From Capitella teleta (taxonomy: Eukaryota > Annelida > Polychaeta > Capitellidae), in contig KB305118.1 of NCBI GenBank assembly GCA_000328365.1, positions 150,923-214,922 of the forward strand: a stretch of DNA of 64,000 nucleotides, read 5' to 3'. Positions 35,564 to 49,432 of the stretch are shown here, piece by piece. The first letter of the stretch is position 1; the number at the start of each line of letters is the position of its first letter. Both the position numbers and the translations under genes were made by a program. Below the pieces are notes generated by a model, which was given only the letters and a program-made list of their open reading frames with translations, did not search any database and had not been told where the DNA came from.

Positions 35564-38500
35564 GGTAAGCGAGCGTCTTTGATCTTTTGATTGGCGTTTT
35601 TAACCTGTTTATTGTCGGTCATTACCAGACATTATAGGCAGCTTTGGATCGGCGCTTTCGACGCTTAGCTTCGCTTTAACTGAGAATTATACAGAGATGG
35701 ATGGTGGGCGGAATAAACGAACATTGTTTCCTTATTCAAATTGGGGTTTCCTTTCAATGATAGATTAACTTTAATCATTGTGTGCGTGGGTGTCCTAATG
35801 ATGCACACGCGGTTTAAACTTTAAAAGGTAATTTCTAGTTTTTAATCTCTGAAATTTCCAAGATCCCAAAACGCTATTCTGGTGGTATCTATTGTAAATG
35901 CATTTTAGTGTCGAGTGTTTAAGAGATCAGAGATCTTTGGATCAAGTTTTCTGAATCAACTTTGGTCAAATTGCAAAATGATTCGCCGAGAGTGGGCGTG
36001 TCTTTCCGCCCACCCTTTCGTCGGAGGGGGTATGTTGTGCCTTAAGCTGACCACGTGCCAGCTGCTCATAATTGTCGCACAATAGTCGGACACTCGTTAC
36101 ATTATGCACTCGACTGAGCAACTGACGCCTCATTGACCCTACAAATTATGACCTCCTGAACTCTGCGTGACCCTCAACCCTCGTGGATGATGATTGGTTT
36201 AATTTAACACTGATGACATAATCAAGATCATCTTCACGGCTTTCTCGTCTCTTCTCCGCATTCCTATATACAAAGATATCCTGTGATTTTAACAGCGTGA
36301 ATTATAGAGTACTCAGCAACTTCAACTTCCGCATCCTGTGAGCGATAATTGACGTAAATCTCTCGTGTCATTGAATCACTTCAACCACGTGACCTCCTCA
36401 ATGCTACCCTATAGGGATGCACACTCAGCATGTTCTATAAAGGACCCACTCAACACGAATTCCGTGTATTAAAAGATTGATTCGCCAATCGACGCGAAAA
36501 TTCGACAAAGGAAGAAGAAGAGCAGGTCTCACAACTGCCTCTCGACCCGCGTGACCTCCAAGCCATAAGAAGGTCAAATACACATGGAGGCCAACAAGTA
36601 GCCGTGTTCTGCGGGGGATTTAGAGCGCCACCTGTCGGCACCCTCCGTCTTATCACTCTGCTCTGTTGCCTGCTCCGCCAGGAGAGCTGTGGTTTTGTTG
36701 TTTCTGTACGGAGAGAACGGACAAACATTATTTCAACACTGCTCTATTTCAGTAAACACTGAATCACTTCATGTCTGTCAATGTTTAATACAACTGAAAC
36801 CCACGAGTAATTGGTCGAGTTTTGTAGGATATTCATCTCAATTCTTGTTTGCGATTGGAAGTTTCGACACAAGTTCCACAAAGCATGTTACTACTTTGTA
36901 CAGCCACGAAAACCTCTTTTCCGCCATTCCGAACACGATTGTTCTCAAGTACAGCGTTGAACGCAATGGCAAGCATATATAATTCAAAGCAGCTGACTCA
37001 CCTACACTGTAGGTCACACATGAAGTATAACAATTGTACAATTTGTCTCAGCGTAAAATCATGTGCTTTTGCCGATCACCATTGATCTTCCACTGTCCGC
37101 CAATTGAGTGTGATTGCATTGCCCCTTTCTTGATAATCTTCTTGGGTCTCCATTCGTGACGTTGAATGACTCAAGACACAGTGGTCCCGAGGGATAGTAT
37201 GAAACCAACGAAGAACGTGCTCGGGTTCATAAGAAGTGTCGTGGCAGTTTGGACACTTGAGAATGATATGTACCAATATCCCAAGAAGTGCTTCTATATA
37301 ATCTACTGCTACTGATATAGCATGTAGATGGATACGGAAGGTTCACGTGTGCTATAGTTTATGTACAGAGGCATGCATACCTTTGACAAATATGGCAATC
37401 AACCTGGATTAGCAATGCCCCAATTATGTATCAGGTGGTATTGGCCAGAGCCTATCCATCCCTGTGAATAACGGTGCTTACATGCACAGCCGTGGCCGCT
37501 ATTCGAGGTAGCTTTGCACATGCACTTTTCCACCAATGACCTCTTTAGACTCATGATCACTCAACAATTTTAAAGTAACTATACGAATGCAATTATTTTG
37601 CTTATGATAATCAGTATATCAATACACACGTATACCGTATGATTATAGTAGTTTAATTATAGTCTTTCGTACGGTGGTGACTAAATTATTAAGCTTCTTG
37701 TGACAATACTCCTGCCCCTCGTACAGCAGCGGTGTAAGCCTAAATTTCCAAGAGGAATATTTGGCCGCCAAACAGTCCCTCATTAAGTCCATTAACTGTC
37801 ACATGGACCCGTAACTTATTGGATTAATTCTGCACCGTCGAAGCACACAGCCATATCTCCATATTTCCGAATCAGCATTGATTCGTTCATTGACGATGAG
37901 GACGAAATGAGATCGCAAACAATAAGCAGGTCTTCTTCTCGGAAGACGACGTCGTCTGAAGATGGTATCGGGAGCAATACAAGCACCGCTGCACAGCCGG
38001 AGACCCTCCAATGAATGTTTCATAGGACGTGTTTCATTGCGCAATAAATCTCCAGTCTTCCTCCATGGCAACCCTGTTTTTCAATTGCCCTAAAAGGCTA
38101 AAACAGCATCTCCGTAGGGTCATCAGGGTTACATCTCTCTTGGCCCCATTAGCAGGCATCGGTCATTGTCCTTATACAGGGTGACCAGTGGTCCGCTGGC
38201 CTGCGGACAATTGAATCTCCGCTTGGTGCGTGCCTCATTGTCGCTCTTCGGAGTCGTTAGGCGCAGAGGAATCTGCGTCTATTATAAATGCAACGACGTC
38301 GTTCGTTCAGGGTTCATGACAATATCCTAATCCATGTCGTCTGTTATGCATGGATTTTGCAATTACATGCACAGAAAGACACAGAAGTGTGTTTGCATAA
38401 TGGCGTGCGTAATCTTTGTGTAAATTGATACCGAAAAAAGGACCTTGCTGTGAATTTGTGTGATGTATCACAATATAATCACAATCATAGCTGGATTGTC

Positions 38501-41500
38501 CTCTCATCGATAATTTTTATGTCCATTGCCAGGTCGTTTTATGGCTCTACTATGATCCGAAATGCCGCACCACTTTCGTTGCTGGGTGCCGAGCAGCAGT
38601 GGCTATAAAAAAGCACGCATGCGCAGTGACCTCACCTACAAATTCATGACTTTTACAAGTAATACAATAATGTAGGTGTATATACATTCCTATTCAATGC
38701 ATGCATATCTTTTATTTGGGTAATTTTAATAAGACACGAAAAGAATGAGAAAAGTTTATTAGATTTCCATCACGATTGCCTCAATCTGTGCAAATATTCT
38801 TTACGACATGATATTTTCCTCAATATTTATGATGCAGTTCGTATGATTTGCAGACCAGTGAAGAGCCTTTGGTGCAGAGATTGATTGTCCTAAATTGCAA
38901 TTCCTTTGTCATGGTGATACAATTAGCAGTTCACGTATATTGATTGCTACACTAAAAAAAAAATGCAAGCCCGTTTGTTTGAATAGTGATGTGATTTGCC
39001 CTCTTTTCAATTTCATCGTATTGGTTATTGTGAATGAAAAGTAAAGCAATATAGATGATCATTAGTCTGCTGTATGCTCATTCGATGACGTGTGGATGCG
39101 TTATTCCTGGAACAGCATACCTCCACTTCTGTGACGTGAAGATGAGCGTCATGTTATCTCACCTGGTGCAGATTCCTCCGCGCACCAATCACCTTTTACT
39201 AATTGGGGGAATTTCCCCTCCGCGAATGTCTCATCAAATATTCGCTAAATTCACCATGACGTTTGAAGTTTTGCTGGTTTGATTACGAGAGAAACATTCA
39301 AGGTTACCTGTTACGTAACACCAGTGCCACGTGGCTCTTGCATTAAATACATGCCGTACTACGCGAACATATTCCAGTCAAACGCAGGGATATGGGCTGA
39401 ACGTTAGTGTGCCTAATTAAGACCTCATGATCATATACTTTGATGGAATCTCTGGGTTATCTGTAGGGATCTGTATCTTAAGACACAGATCGGATCCTAA
39501 GTACACATGCTTGTTATTATTATAAACATGTCATAATTATGATGTAAAGAGGCAAAACAGGAAATCTCGCTATCGAGCATGATTGCACAAGGTGTATTTT
39601 ACCAGCACCTGGCACCTGTAGATGTCGACCAATCAGCGATGGCACCGCTGGTGGGTTATTAATGCTTAATCCACGGGTGGTGTTCGATCGAGAAAAAAGT
39701 GAATATTCTGCGGTTTGTTCACTTGACCGTTATTATATCTCGAGAAAGTTGGTCGACATTGAAGACTGATGCATGTGATGAACGTGTTGGTACTGCATGT
39801 ATAGCACAGATCAGCTATCAATTGATTACCGCCATCGATCCTGACAACAACGAAACAAAAATGGACACACGCTTACAATCATTCAGCCACAGAACCAGCT
39901 GATTATAAATAGTTACTCTGAAACGCGAGCCACTGTCTGTCCATTTCGCTATCAGAGTTCCGCTTCAATGTCCATCTCCTTCGATGAAGTTTGCGACTGA
40001 AGTTCATTGAAAGCAGATCGCATTACGTCCATTCTGGCGTTGATAAACGACGACCTCCAACGAGGCAAAGACCACGTGTTGCTACCGGAAGCAGGGTTTT
40101 ATAAGGGGTCAAACGGAGGTCATTTGCTGAGTGATATTCCTCTGTTCCTTATATGCTTGCACAACATGAACTGTTCTGAGTACATATCGTTCAGTTATGA
40201 TGCATGTCTCTCCAGCTATTGAGTATTGATACACTGCTATCGAAAATATCGATCTCATCCGAGATCAACAAGGCTTAACGCCAAATGGAGCTTCCGTTGC
40301 TCAGGACGAGGAGCCAGATGAGGGGGGAGGGGGGCGGATGAATAGATCGATGGTTGGCGAAGCTATAAGGAGGGGTACAGATAATCAAAGAATAGAATCA
40401 ATTACGTGGCTTATCAATTTCCTTAGATGTTGCATGTTTAACTTATATGTCACAGTTGATTAACCACACAGATTTAGAATTTTATCTCTTATAATTTCCC
40501 AGTATCAATAATATGTTAGGTTTATCCCTCCAATAACGCTCTTATCCGATAAGGATAAATTTTATCGTGACCAGACTGATAATGGATATAATGGGTGCCT
40601 ATCTAGGCCACGTGTATTAGTCTCTTGGCTTGAAGAGCTGACCCAGAACTGCCAAGTCTTCCCCATCAGTCTCATCGTTCATTCATGTAAAACAGCTATT
40701 AATAGCACATAGCTATGGGGAATGTTTTGTGCACTCTAATAGCAGGTACAAGATGTGCACCATGCTGGTTATACCTACAGGGTGCTAGTGAACCCATGAA
40801 TGAATAACTCATTCGGTGAGCTTGATGACACCTGTAGTGCTGAGTCTTTGTATGTGAAAAAAATGCACCGAAGACCAACGAGCTGATTATCGACAGGTTG
40901 AAGGAGCGACGGAACCGTTGATTAAGCGTGGCAATATGAGGAAGCAACCCCTGCATGAACCCTGCCAACCTGAGAACAATTACACGTCGCTCTGCAGAAG
41001 GAGCTGGTGAAGACTGACCCTCACCGCCCACAGCACAACTGACCGATGATTGAAATGCAAGCACAGTGGCCAGTGGTCAATATGTTCATTCGCTTAACAT
41101 GGATAAGCAGTGTAACTCAGTTGTACGTCGGTTCAACCACTAACTAACCGATCCAGGTGTGCATGGTACATGAGGTCTTCGTTGCCTGTGTGAGGTCGCG
41201 TTTCTCCTTAGATCCTCGTAAAACTCACCTGAATCATATCACGAGCCAGGATTGCATGCTTTTTATGCAATTCATCTCGACAAACGAAGAACTCGCTGCC
41301 CCTTTGTAAATCAATGCAACGAGACACTCTGATCAGCCCTGCTCGTGCGCAAATCGAGACCCAGGTCACGTGGGGTTTGTCAGCCTCGTTGTTGTTATGC
41401 CACGCTTCATTCATTATGGAAAAATATTTTAAATGTTTGTGTGTTTATCTCCAGTTTTTCTTCACAGATGAAGTTTTGAAATAAGTTTTCTAAAATTATA

Positions 41501-44500
41501 TTTTTTTGTGAGTCCTGGATTCTTTCCACTATATAGCAGACAAAGGTCGCAAATTTAATGTGAGCGCATAGTATACTATCATTTTTTGCATCATCACCAG
41601 CCAAAACAAACGAATATCTGCCTGAAGAGTGAATTTAAACCTTTTTTTTTGTGAATTGGTTTGAAAATATTCTCGCGTAGATCAAATCGACAAATTTGCT
41701 GGGTGGTTTTGACGTAACTCGCTAGATTGGATATTTTATTGCTCAGAAGTTGGAATCGACAGAGAAGTAGCACTCCGCCATCTTATCTGTTGATGGATCT
41801 GTCTTATAAAATAATCCCATTTGATCCACAAACATCTGCGTCGCATGGTGCTAATGAATCACTCATCACTTCCGCCTTATCCAAAACAAAAAAAATACAG
41901 ACACTTCGAGTAGCCGATATACGACGCATCGAAAGATGCAATTTCCTAGGGAACTATATTCTTCTCGGTGGAGCTATATCCGTTAGTGGTAGCAATTAGG
42001 CTGGCCCTCATTGATATCTCTACGCCCTGCTGACTGCTTTGCGAACCTTTTTTTTTTACCTTCGATCTTCAGCATATTTCGTGAATGTGTCTTGCAGATG
42101 ACTAGTTTGAGCATAAAATACTTATACAATTGCCTTTGCAGCTGTTCAACTTCGCCTTTGACGGCGATAAAGTTTCCCCTCCGGAATGCGGCGTCGGTCT
42201 ATTTGCCCTTAACCACGTGCTTTTAGCTTGGCGTATATCCCCCACAACCACGAGCACACACGTACAACGATATACCTCTATGTCATAGTTACAGTACTAA
42301 TTTAATTACCATCCACCACAATACCTAGTATACCACAGTTAGGCGTTGTTACGCGAGGCCACCTATAACACAGGGGTTCAAGCGAGTGCAATTTTGTTGT
42401 TCGCTCACCTGAAAGCAAACATTAATCAGACTTAGCGCGATCTCTCGTTCAGTGGGATACGCGTTGATTTAGCCATTGGATGAATGAATGCTCGATCGAC
42501 GCCTTCCTTTGAATGCTAATCAAGATCTACAACCGATGCACTCCGTCAATCGACGAGAAACAAACCATCTCCACTCTTCTTCTTCTCCCTTCTCCAGTTC
42601 TCCACTCTCCTTTAGTCGTCGCTGTTTCTTCTCTGATTTTCTCTCCTGTTTGTAGGATATAAAAGCAGAGATTCGGTTAGACATGCCCAAGTGGTTTCAA
42701 GGTCAAATGGTCACATCTTTGGGTCACGTGGCAGTACATGTCATATCCGGTCTGCATCAAACGATGACCAGACATTTTTGTTTTGACATCGGCTATTTCG
42801 TGTCTTTACTCGATTGTATATTTACAACCAGCGGCAAGAATGGTTGGAAACCACCTACTAATACAAGTCAACAACATTATTACACATACATGTACATGCA
42901 CACACACTCGAACATTGTATTTGTGCTGAATTCAGGGTGGACTGTACTAGTACCCTATCCACCTGTCAAAACAAGGTGTTCGCTATCGGCGGCCGATACA
43001 GTGCCCTCGGTCGTAATGTGGACCAGGTTTACAAACTCCTCATAATCACTGTGGTCAGAAGGTCAGGGGGCTAACGGTCATTATTGGACCCCCCAGGTGA
43101 GCGGGTATCCGAAAGGCACTCCTCTGCAGTTAGACCGAAATAAATGGCAAGCGCTGATTTCTTGTAAATTGTGATCAATCATTCAGGCAGGATTGGGTAT
43201 AATTATATATTCATAGACAATAACGAAATGGTCGATTGACTAAACTTTAATTAAAACTTAAGTTCCATTTTAAAGGTGGACTTAAACTTGATTGCCGTTT
43301 AAAAGCCCATTAAGAGTCCGTGGCACGCTTGCTTAGCCAAGATTCCCTCATAAAGCAGAGATAATCTGAAAGTAGAAACAGACGTTTTCTTGGGAGATAA
43401 CAGAGTATCTGAGATGAACAGGTATCACGGAGGGGAAGGGTTCGCCCGCAGATCGCAATCACCCTCCATTAGCATTCAATCTCTGATTAATTGAACGAGA
43501 TAACCAAGTGTATCGGGTGGCCCGAATAAATGTTCAGTATGGTCAATTACATGGCTGGGCATATATATATCGGATCGAGTACTCGGGAGCCGGTACCAGG
43601 ACGTGTACGATGGATCAGACCTTCAACGGCGGCATTCCTGCGGCGTCTGCGTGCTGAGAGTGGATGTCTGAGTGAGGATTGAGGGGCAAGAGGAAGCCGA
43701 CCCTTAATCGTTCGCATTCGCAGTTGAAAGACTGTCATCACGAGAGGCTGAAGTCAGGTGCTGAAGGGTTTTTCCGCCGATCAGATCAGAGCCTACTGAA
43801 TTATCCACCAACTGATTGCGTGCTCTCTCTGTGTATAAAGGTGTGCAATTTGTAGTTGCGGGTATAGTATAAATTGAACAATGTATAAATGTATAAGATC
43901 AGAATTACAGAATGATTTCAATTCAGGTATTTTTTTTTCTCTCTCCATTGAGTGAGTTGTTTGTATTATATCCAGTGGCCTATCGTTGTTTAAACTCCCT
44001 TACGCAAACTGCCATTCAATGGAGTCACAATTAACCGCCAATTTTTGCGCAAATAAATAATATTTACGTGTATATGTTACGGGTGGTCTGCACCAAAGAC
44101 GCCTGACTCTCGTCTGACTAATCACTGAAGCTTGTCTGTTCGATTGGAAATTGCGAAACCAGTCAAAAATTACAGCACAATTTAATACTGTTTATTACCT
44201 CTGCTCATGCTGGGTATGTTGTAAACAGCCATTCGCTATGGCTCGGGTTACAACCAGAACATATCTTGACTAATTTACGCATAGGTCTGCGATAGGGTAT
44301 TGCTCCTCCTAAGCACTCCCTCCCCCCACCATTCATAATTTCATATCCTCGTCATATACACTATAACAGGGTAACCCGGGGGCTTCACCATGTAACACGA
44401 AAATGCATTCCTTTTCGATGTAAATGCCGATGGCCTCGCGCGCACTGAACACTTACAATACCCGCACACCGAAATTGGGATAATTACCGCCACAGGACAC

Positions 44501-46709
44501 CTTGGCACGCATAACACGCTGTCTTTTTAGAACTTTTTTTTTGGGAGTACATCGTGATTCATATATTTTCAAACATTGCACACCTACAATCTTTCATATA
44601 CATCAGCACACGCTCGCTCATGGCTGCTATGGAAGATGACGAATATCGCATGCGGAGAAAAAGAGTTGTTCTCGTGTTAAGTTAAGCGCATATGCAAAGA
44701 TCAATTGAGTCATAGACCTCGTGTGATGTTGTTTGCTCAGGGAGAGCTCTCCCTGTCGACGCCAATCTGAGATTCCCAGCTGCCAAACTCCTCACCGAGT
44801 TAAACCACTGCACCACAGCAATACGCTCTGATCTAAGAACGCTTGGTCTCCGGTGACTAAACGCGCATCCATCACGTGTTGATTAGGGAAACACGCAGGT
44901 ATTTTTATCTAAAAATTCGATCTGTTCGCTTGAGGGCGGCGTCTGACCCACTAGCCTCTCCCTCCTGGAGAGCAATGCCCTCCTATTCGACCCTCTCCCC
45001 CTTTCTTCTCCTCCTGTTCATTTCCGCAGTCAAGGACCCGGTTGTGTACATATCTTGCGCCATGACTGCACGCGGGAAAAAAAGAAGACAGATATCAATG
45101 AAACGATTGTCTCCTGTGAAGGAGAGAGGGAGGCGGGGGTGGGTTGTGGTTTTGGTTGAGAGAGTACAAGAGAAGCGTCACTGACATAGCTCACCTGGGC
45201 GCATGCGCACCAATTTAAACACGTATTTTACACACTTGTCTGTTAGAACCATCAAACCTAACGACACGTGTAATACAAAGTGAGCGATAATAGGCAGCTT
45301 TGATGGCCTCTGACAGAGAGAGAGAGAGAGAGGCATTGTAGGGTATTTTACGATTCAAATGTACTCGTTAACATCAGCATCGTCGGTTCACACAAACCGG
45401 AAGGGATCTTTCCCGAATGGGATACCCAACTTCCGGTCGACCAAAACATGTGTGTCTCATTTCAACTCATTTGTTGCTTTCGAAGAGAAACCTGATTCGT
45501 TCGCTCGTTTCTCGATTTCTCGAACAGAAGCGCTTTCCTTAGCTCCCTTTGCGAGGAGGCTCAGTCGTCACCGGGGCTTAAAATGACACAACCAGACAGA
45601 CAGACGGCTCTCTTCGTTGTGTGCTTGTGAGGGTATAGCGGCCAGGTGTCATAAGTATCGCTGATGGCCTTCATTTACACCTATTACTTATCCCCATTTG
45701 AGGTGAACGACTGAGCCAAGAGATGCTGTTGTGGTTACTGCATCTCGTATTCAGGCGACGGGAGACAAAAATGCTTTGATGGCCAATTAAGTTATGGGTG
45801 ATGTCAAAGTGCTTGTGTAATTGAATGTCTACGACAGCTGAGGGATATTTTATGTGATGTTCCAATGGACATGTTATAGATGAGCATTTATTATGCGTGC
45901 TAAGAACATAAATCAGGTTGTCGGCAGTTTAAGACCCTTCAACTTGGCTTAATTTCTTCAAGGTCTCAACTGTAAGACAACATTTTTGTGATGCCATGTG
46001 ACAACCATTATTCCAAAAAAAAGTAAAGAAAAACCAACTCTCTCGCACTAGTGCCAATCGCAACTTTCCTCCGAAATATTTCGAGTGCGGATCTGTTATA
46101 GGTCGAGACTTGAAAACCGGACCATGGGTGATCGTTCTTTAGCTCTTTTGGTATCATTGTCAAGATAACAACCTGTTCACACTATGAGAATACCTACTAG
46201 CTTTAGAACCACACAATGACGATGATTATACTATGTATAACCAATCACTAGATTTCAGTGTAAAATAAGAAATTGCCCTCCCTCGATTTTATAAAAAAAA
46301 AGCATTAAAAGAATTCTACCAAGCTAGTAGCTCAACTCAATCATTTAATCAAAGGAATATTGGCAACCCTTTAACTCCTTTATACCGGCTTCATAATTCT
46401 TCTAATAATATTCATTATTAATATGATTACCTTGAAACAATACATTAATATAGAAAACTCGATATTGAGTTTATCTGTGAGTAATGCATACCACTGACCC
46501 TGGCCGGTGATGAAATGACTGGATAAGTGAAGCGTCCGTCAGCTACGCACTCGACCCGCCTACCTGCTCTGCTCACCAGACTGCTGCTTCTCGGGGGGTG
46601 AGGCGCACGCTTGGTTAAAGATTCCCGCTCGCCTCTCCGTTGATCAGAAGAGCGAAAGGCGAGCAACAGACCACAGCGGGCGGATTACTTATGTGTATAA
46701 CCCAGGATT
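35564..46709. other. 11-kb stretch with no confirmed gene
   Basis: Mostly AT-rich, with CG-containing islands and many chance ORFs. Weak candidates: a plus-strand open frame of about 70 codons ending TGA near 38015, Ser-rich (TISRSSSRKTTSSEDG), without a clear acceptor; TATA-like boxes near 38603 and 42658; an NRF-1-like GCGCATGCGC at 45199-45208; a (GA)n run at 45322-45341. If the upstream signal-peptide exons belong to the Ig locus, this is a very long intron. Confidence 0.4.
44740..44815 (-). repeat. possible SINE head
   Basis: The minus strand has GTGGTGCAGTGGTTTAACTC, a good A-box-like stretch. The B box is weak (GGGAATCTC), so this is tentative. Confidence 0.25.
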
Positions 46710-49391
46710 ATGTTGGCGACCAAGACATCTCCGCTTGCATCCCCCTGCCTCCTACTCTTCCTCCTCAAACTCTTACACAACGTAGCGGGTGAGTTGATTT
46801 CCCTTAGTGTATAGAACACCTTTAGCGGGGAAACCCGGGGTGTGTTTGTGTGCATGAACACGGGCTTTCCACGCGTGAGGCATCAGCGTATAGTATTGCA
46901 TGGTGGAAGCGATTGTATTTGGTGTTGCATGTGGTGGTTTCCCTTTCCATCCATCTTTGTCATCATCTGGGTACCTCCCACTTCCTTGCTGAAACCACTG
47001 TCCCCCTCCAATGACTCAATTATCGCTCAAAGCGACTCAGCGATCTGTCACATGCATTGGAGGAGGGGACCTCCTACCGGAAGTGAGTAGCCTGTAATGA
47101 CAAATATTTTATTGGATTGAACTATACACTTTGAGGACTTTCTTTTCTTTTTTTTTAAACCAACAGATGTCAGTATAAAGTCCCCTCGAGGAGGAATGCC
47201 ATCGCGTGGAACATTGCACGTTTATATATATATATGTAGATATCTTTCAACAACTTTGTGCAATTGGTATAATATATATATATACTCCTGCATGCTCGTC
47301 ACCCAATAGCTGTCCCACTCCTCTTCAAACTGACCATTACATCCCCAATGACCAGTCCCAATAAAACTGACCAAGCTCTCCATCTCGGTGTTCGTCCTAT
47401 ACCCACAACCCTCTTTAACCCGATGCAGAACTCTTCCATTTCCCCCTTCAGACGTCTGGAGAAAAGCTTTTCTATTTTTTTCCTTTGCTTAGCGGAGGAG
47501 GCGAAAATCTGTCCGTCTGTGTAATATTGTACATCCCCTGTACAAGCTCCCCATCCCCATCCTTGGTTTATTGCTTCCCGATCCCTCGACTGAACATTTT
47601 ATCCGAAGCATGGGATCAATGGTTACCACGTGGCTTGAGAAATTCCACAACTACAGTTGTACAGCATATACGAGGATGACCGACTTCATGTTACTCTTCT
47701 TTTCAAATCAAGAGATGAAAGACTTTTTTGTTTTCGTTCTTTTCATTGCTGAGGACCAATATACCAACAATCTTTGTTTGGCCTTTGGAAGGTGGCCATG
47801 CTAATTAAATCTACCTGAATTGCATTCAATAATTCGGTTTGAATAGCACAGATGTTGGTCATCAACGCTGCCCGTTTTAACAATTGAGTCAACCGGTGAG
47901 GAAGATTGCGCTCTGACCGCAGCCTCCTTCTGGAATATGGACTCACAGCAAAACAAGTAATCATTCCGCTCCAGTGAATCACTGGGCAGCTGATCTTATT
48001 ATCGCTCATGTAAACATTGCTTATCAATGCGATCAATCCGAATACGAGAACCATTGTTGATAAAGGAGAAGGGGGGGTGTATATTGATAACCTGTGATAT
48101 CGACTGAACTCATAATTCCTTGTCATAAATCGCCCATGCAGTTTAGCTGAGTGGGTGTGAGGTATGCCGCACGATCCACGTGCTTGTAGTTAGCCACTTG
48201 TACGCATGCGCAATCGGTTCTTACGGGTCTCAACCTCGGGGTCATGACCGGAAATGGCCCAATTGTACCGGTGAGTGACACGGTGTGAGGAACCAATTAG
48301 GAAGTGATCAGATTTATCGATTTCGTAATTATTGGAATTTCAGAGGCCAATTGAAGGCTTCTTTGGGTCACGTGTGGCGTCGCGACCTCAACGTCTGATG
48401 AGATCAACTGGCGGCATTTAGTTTAATGATGGAACTCTTCGCTCTGTTCGCGCAATTTGAGCGAGTTACTTGGAGATAAATCTGTTCTGGAACCCTAATT
48501 CGTCGTGGCTGTTATTGTGAGATGTAGTTTTTGAGTACTTGAAGCGACGAATAGCAAGCATATTAAATTCTTTTAATTGGTTGCTTCTGTGCCGATAAAC
48601 AACCTGATATCAGCATGGTGCCTCTTAATTAATTGCACAGGCCTTCTATTCCGACAAGGGCTCGAAATCATGGCAGCCCCGTTTAATGAGCAGTGATTTG
48701 GATGCTTTTAACGGTGGGCAACTACATATTCTCTTGCACGAGTTGAGCTTGGACCCTTCTACCTGTTGGAACAGCGCTTATTCGTTAATCACCTGGGCCT
48801 CCTCTCATTGGCCTAAACACTGCAACCAAGCCAAAAGATAGCAACCTCATTCCTCATTCGCTTTTGAGTTCCACCCAATTTGAGAAGGAGCCGTCACGTG
48901 ACATGTGTCAATCGGTCGATCGAGAGCGGAGGAGGTGTTTTTGCTCGCCTCTGCCTCACGGCTGTCTTTCATTCCACTGTTTCTCTCGCGCTGTTCGTAC
49001 TTCCTAGTTTAAAAGCTGATTTATCTCTCACCGGCTGAGAAATGCAGGCTTGCTTGCTCTGGTTGCTATGCAAACAAGTCGTTGCTATAGGAATCTCTCG
49101 TTATCGCGAAGCTCGCTGGGTCAATATTTCCTCTCCTTAAGGTTGTTGTCGGGTGTGGGGCGCCCTCCCGATTCCCCTACACCTCCATGTTGATGTCACG
49201 CAACGGAGGTGTTTCTTTGGATGATCTTAGGATGAAGAGGCTGAGGGGTATAAGCAAGGGTTGCTGCACCGCAGGTGTTGTTTAGACTGAGTCAGCTTCT
49301 TCACCCGATCTTGTGAGCAGGCGGAAATGTTAATCACAGAAATATCATGAAACACCTTTTAAGTTTTAACGACCCGTGGGAAGTACTGTAC

Positions 49392-49432
<41 letters not shown>

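Noticed and set aside
36450-36728. 92-codon minus-strand ORF in a CG-rich patch
   Set aside because: Arg/Ser-rich composition comes from the base content; no exon borders or motif.
37076-37276. Minus-strand ORF with CPNCHDTSYEPEHVLRW, reminiscent of a zinc-knuckle or LINE tail
   Set aside because: A single suggestive string without supporting neighbours; too weak to call.
40699-41064. 121-codon minus-strand ORF
   Set aside because: No domain, no splice context and composition like the surrounding DNA; taken as chance.
47743-48126. 127-codon minus-strand ORF with a hydrophobic start (MVLVFGLIALISNVYM)
   Set aside because: It looks like a leader with a donor after it, but no downstream exon or domain is visible and it lies inside the Ig-gene first intron on the other strand.
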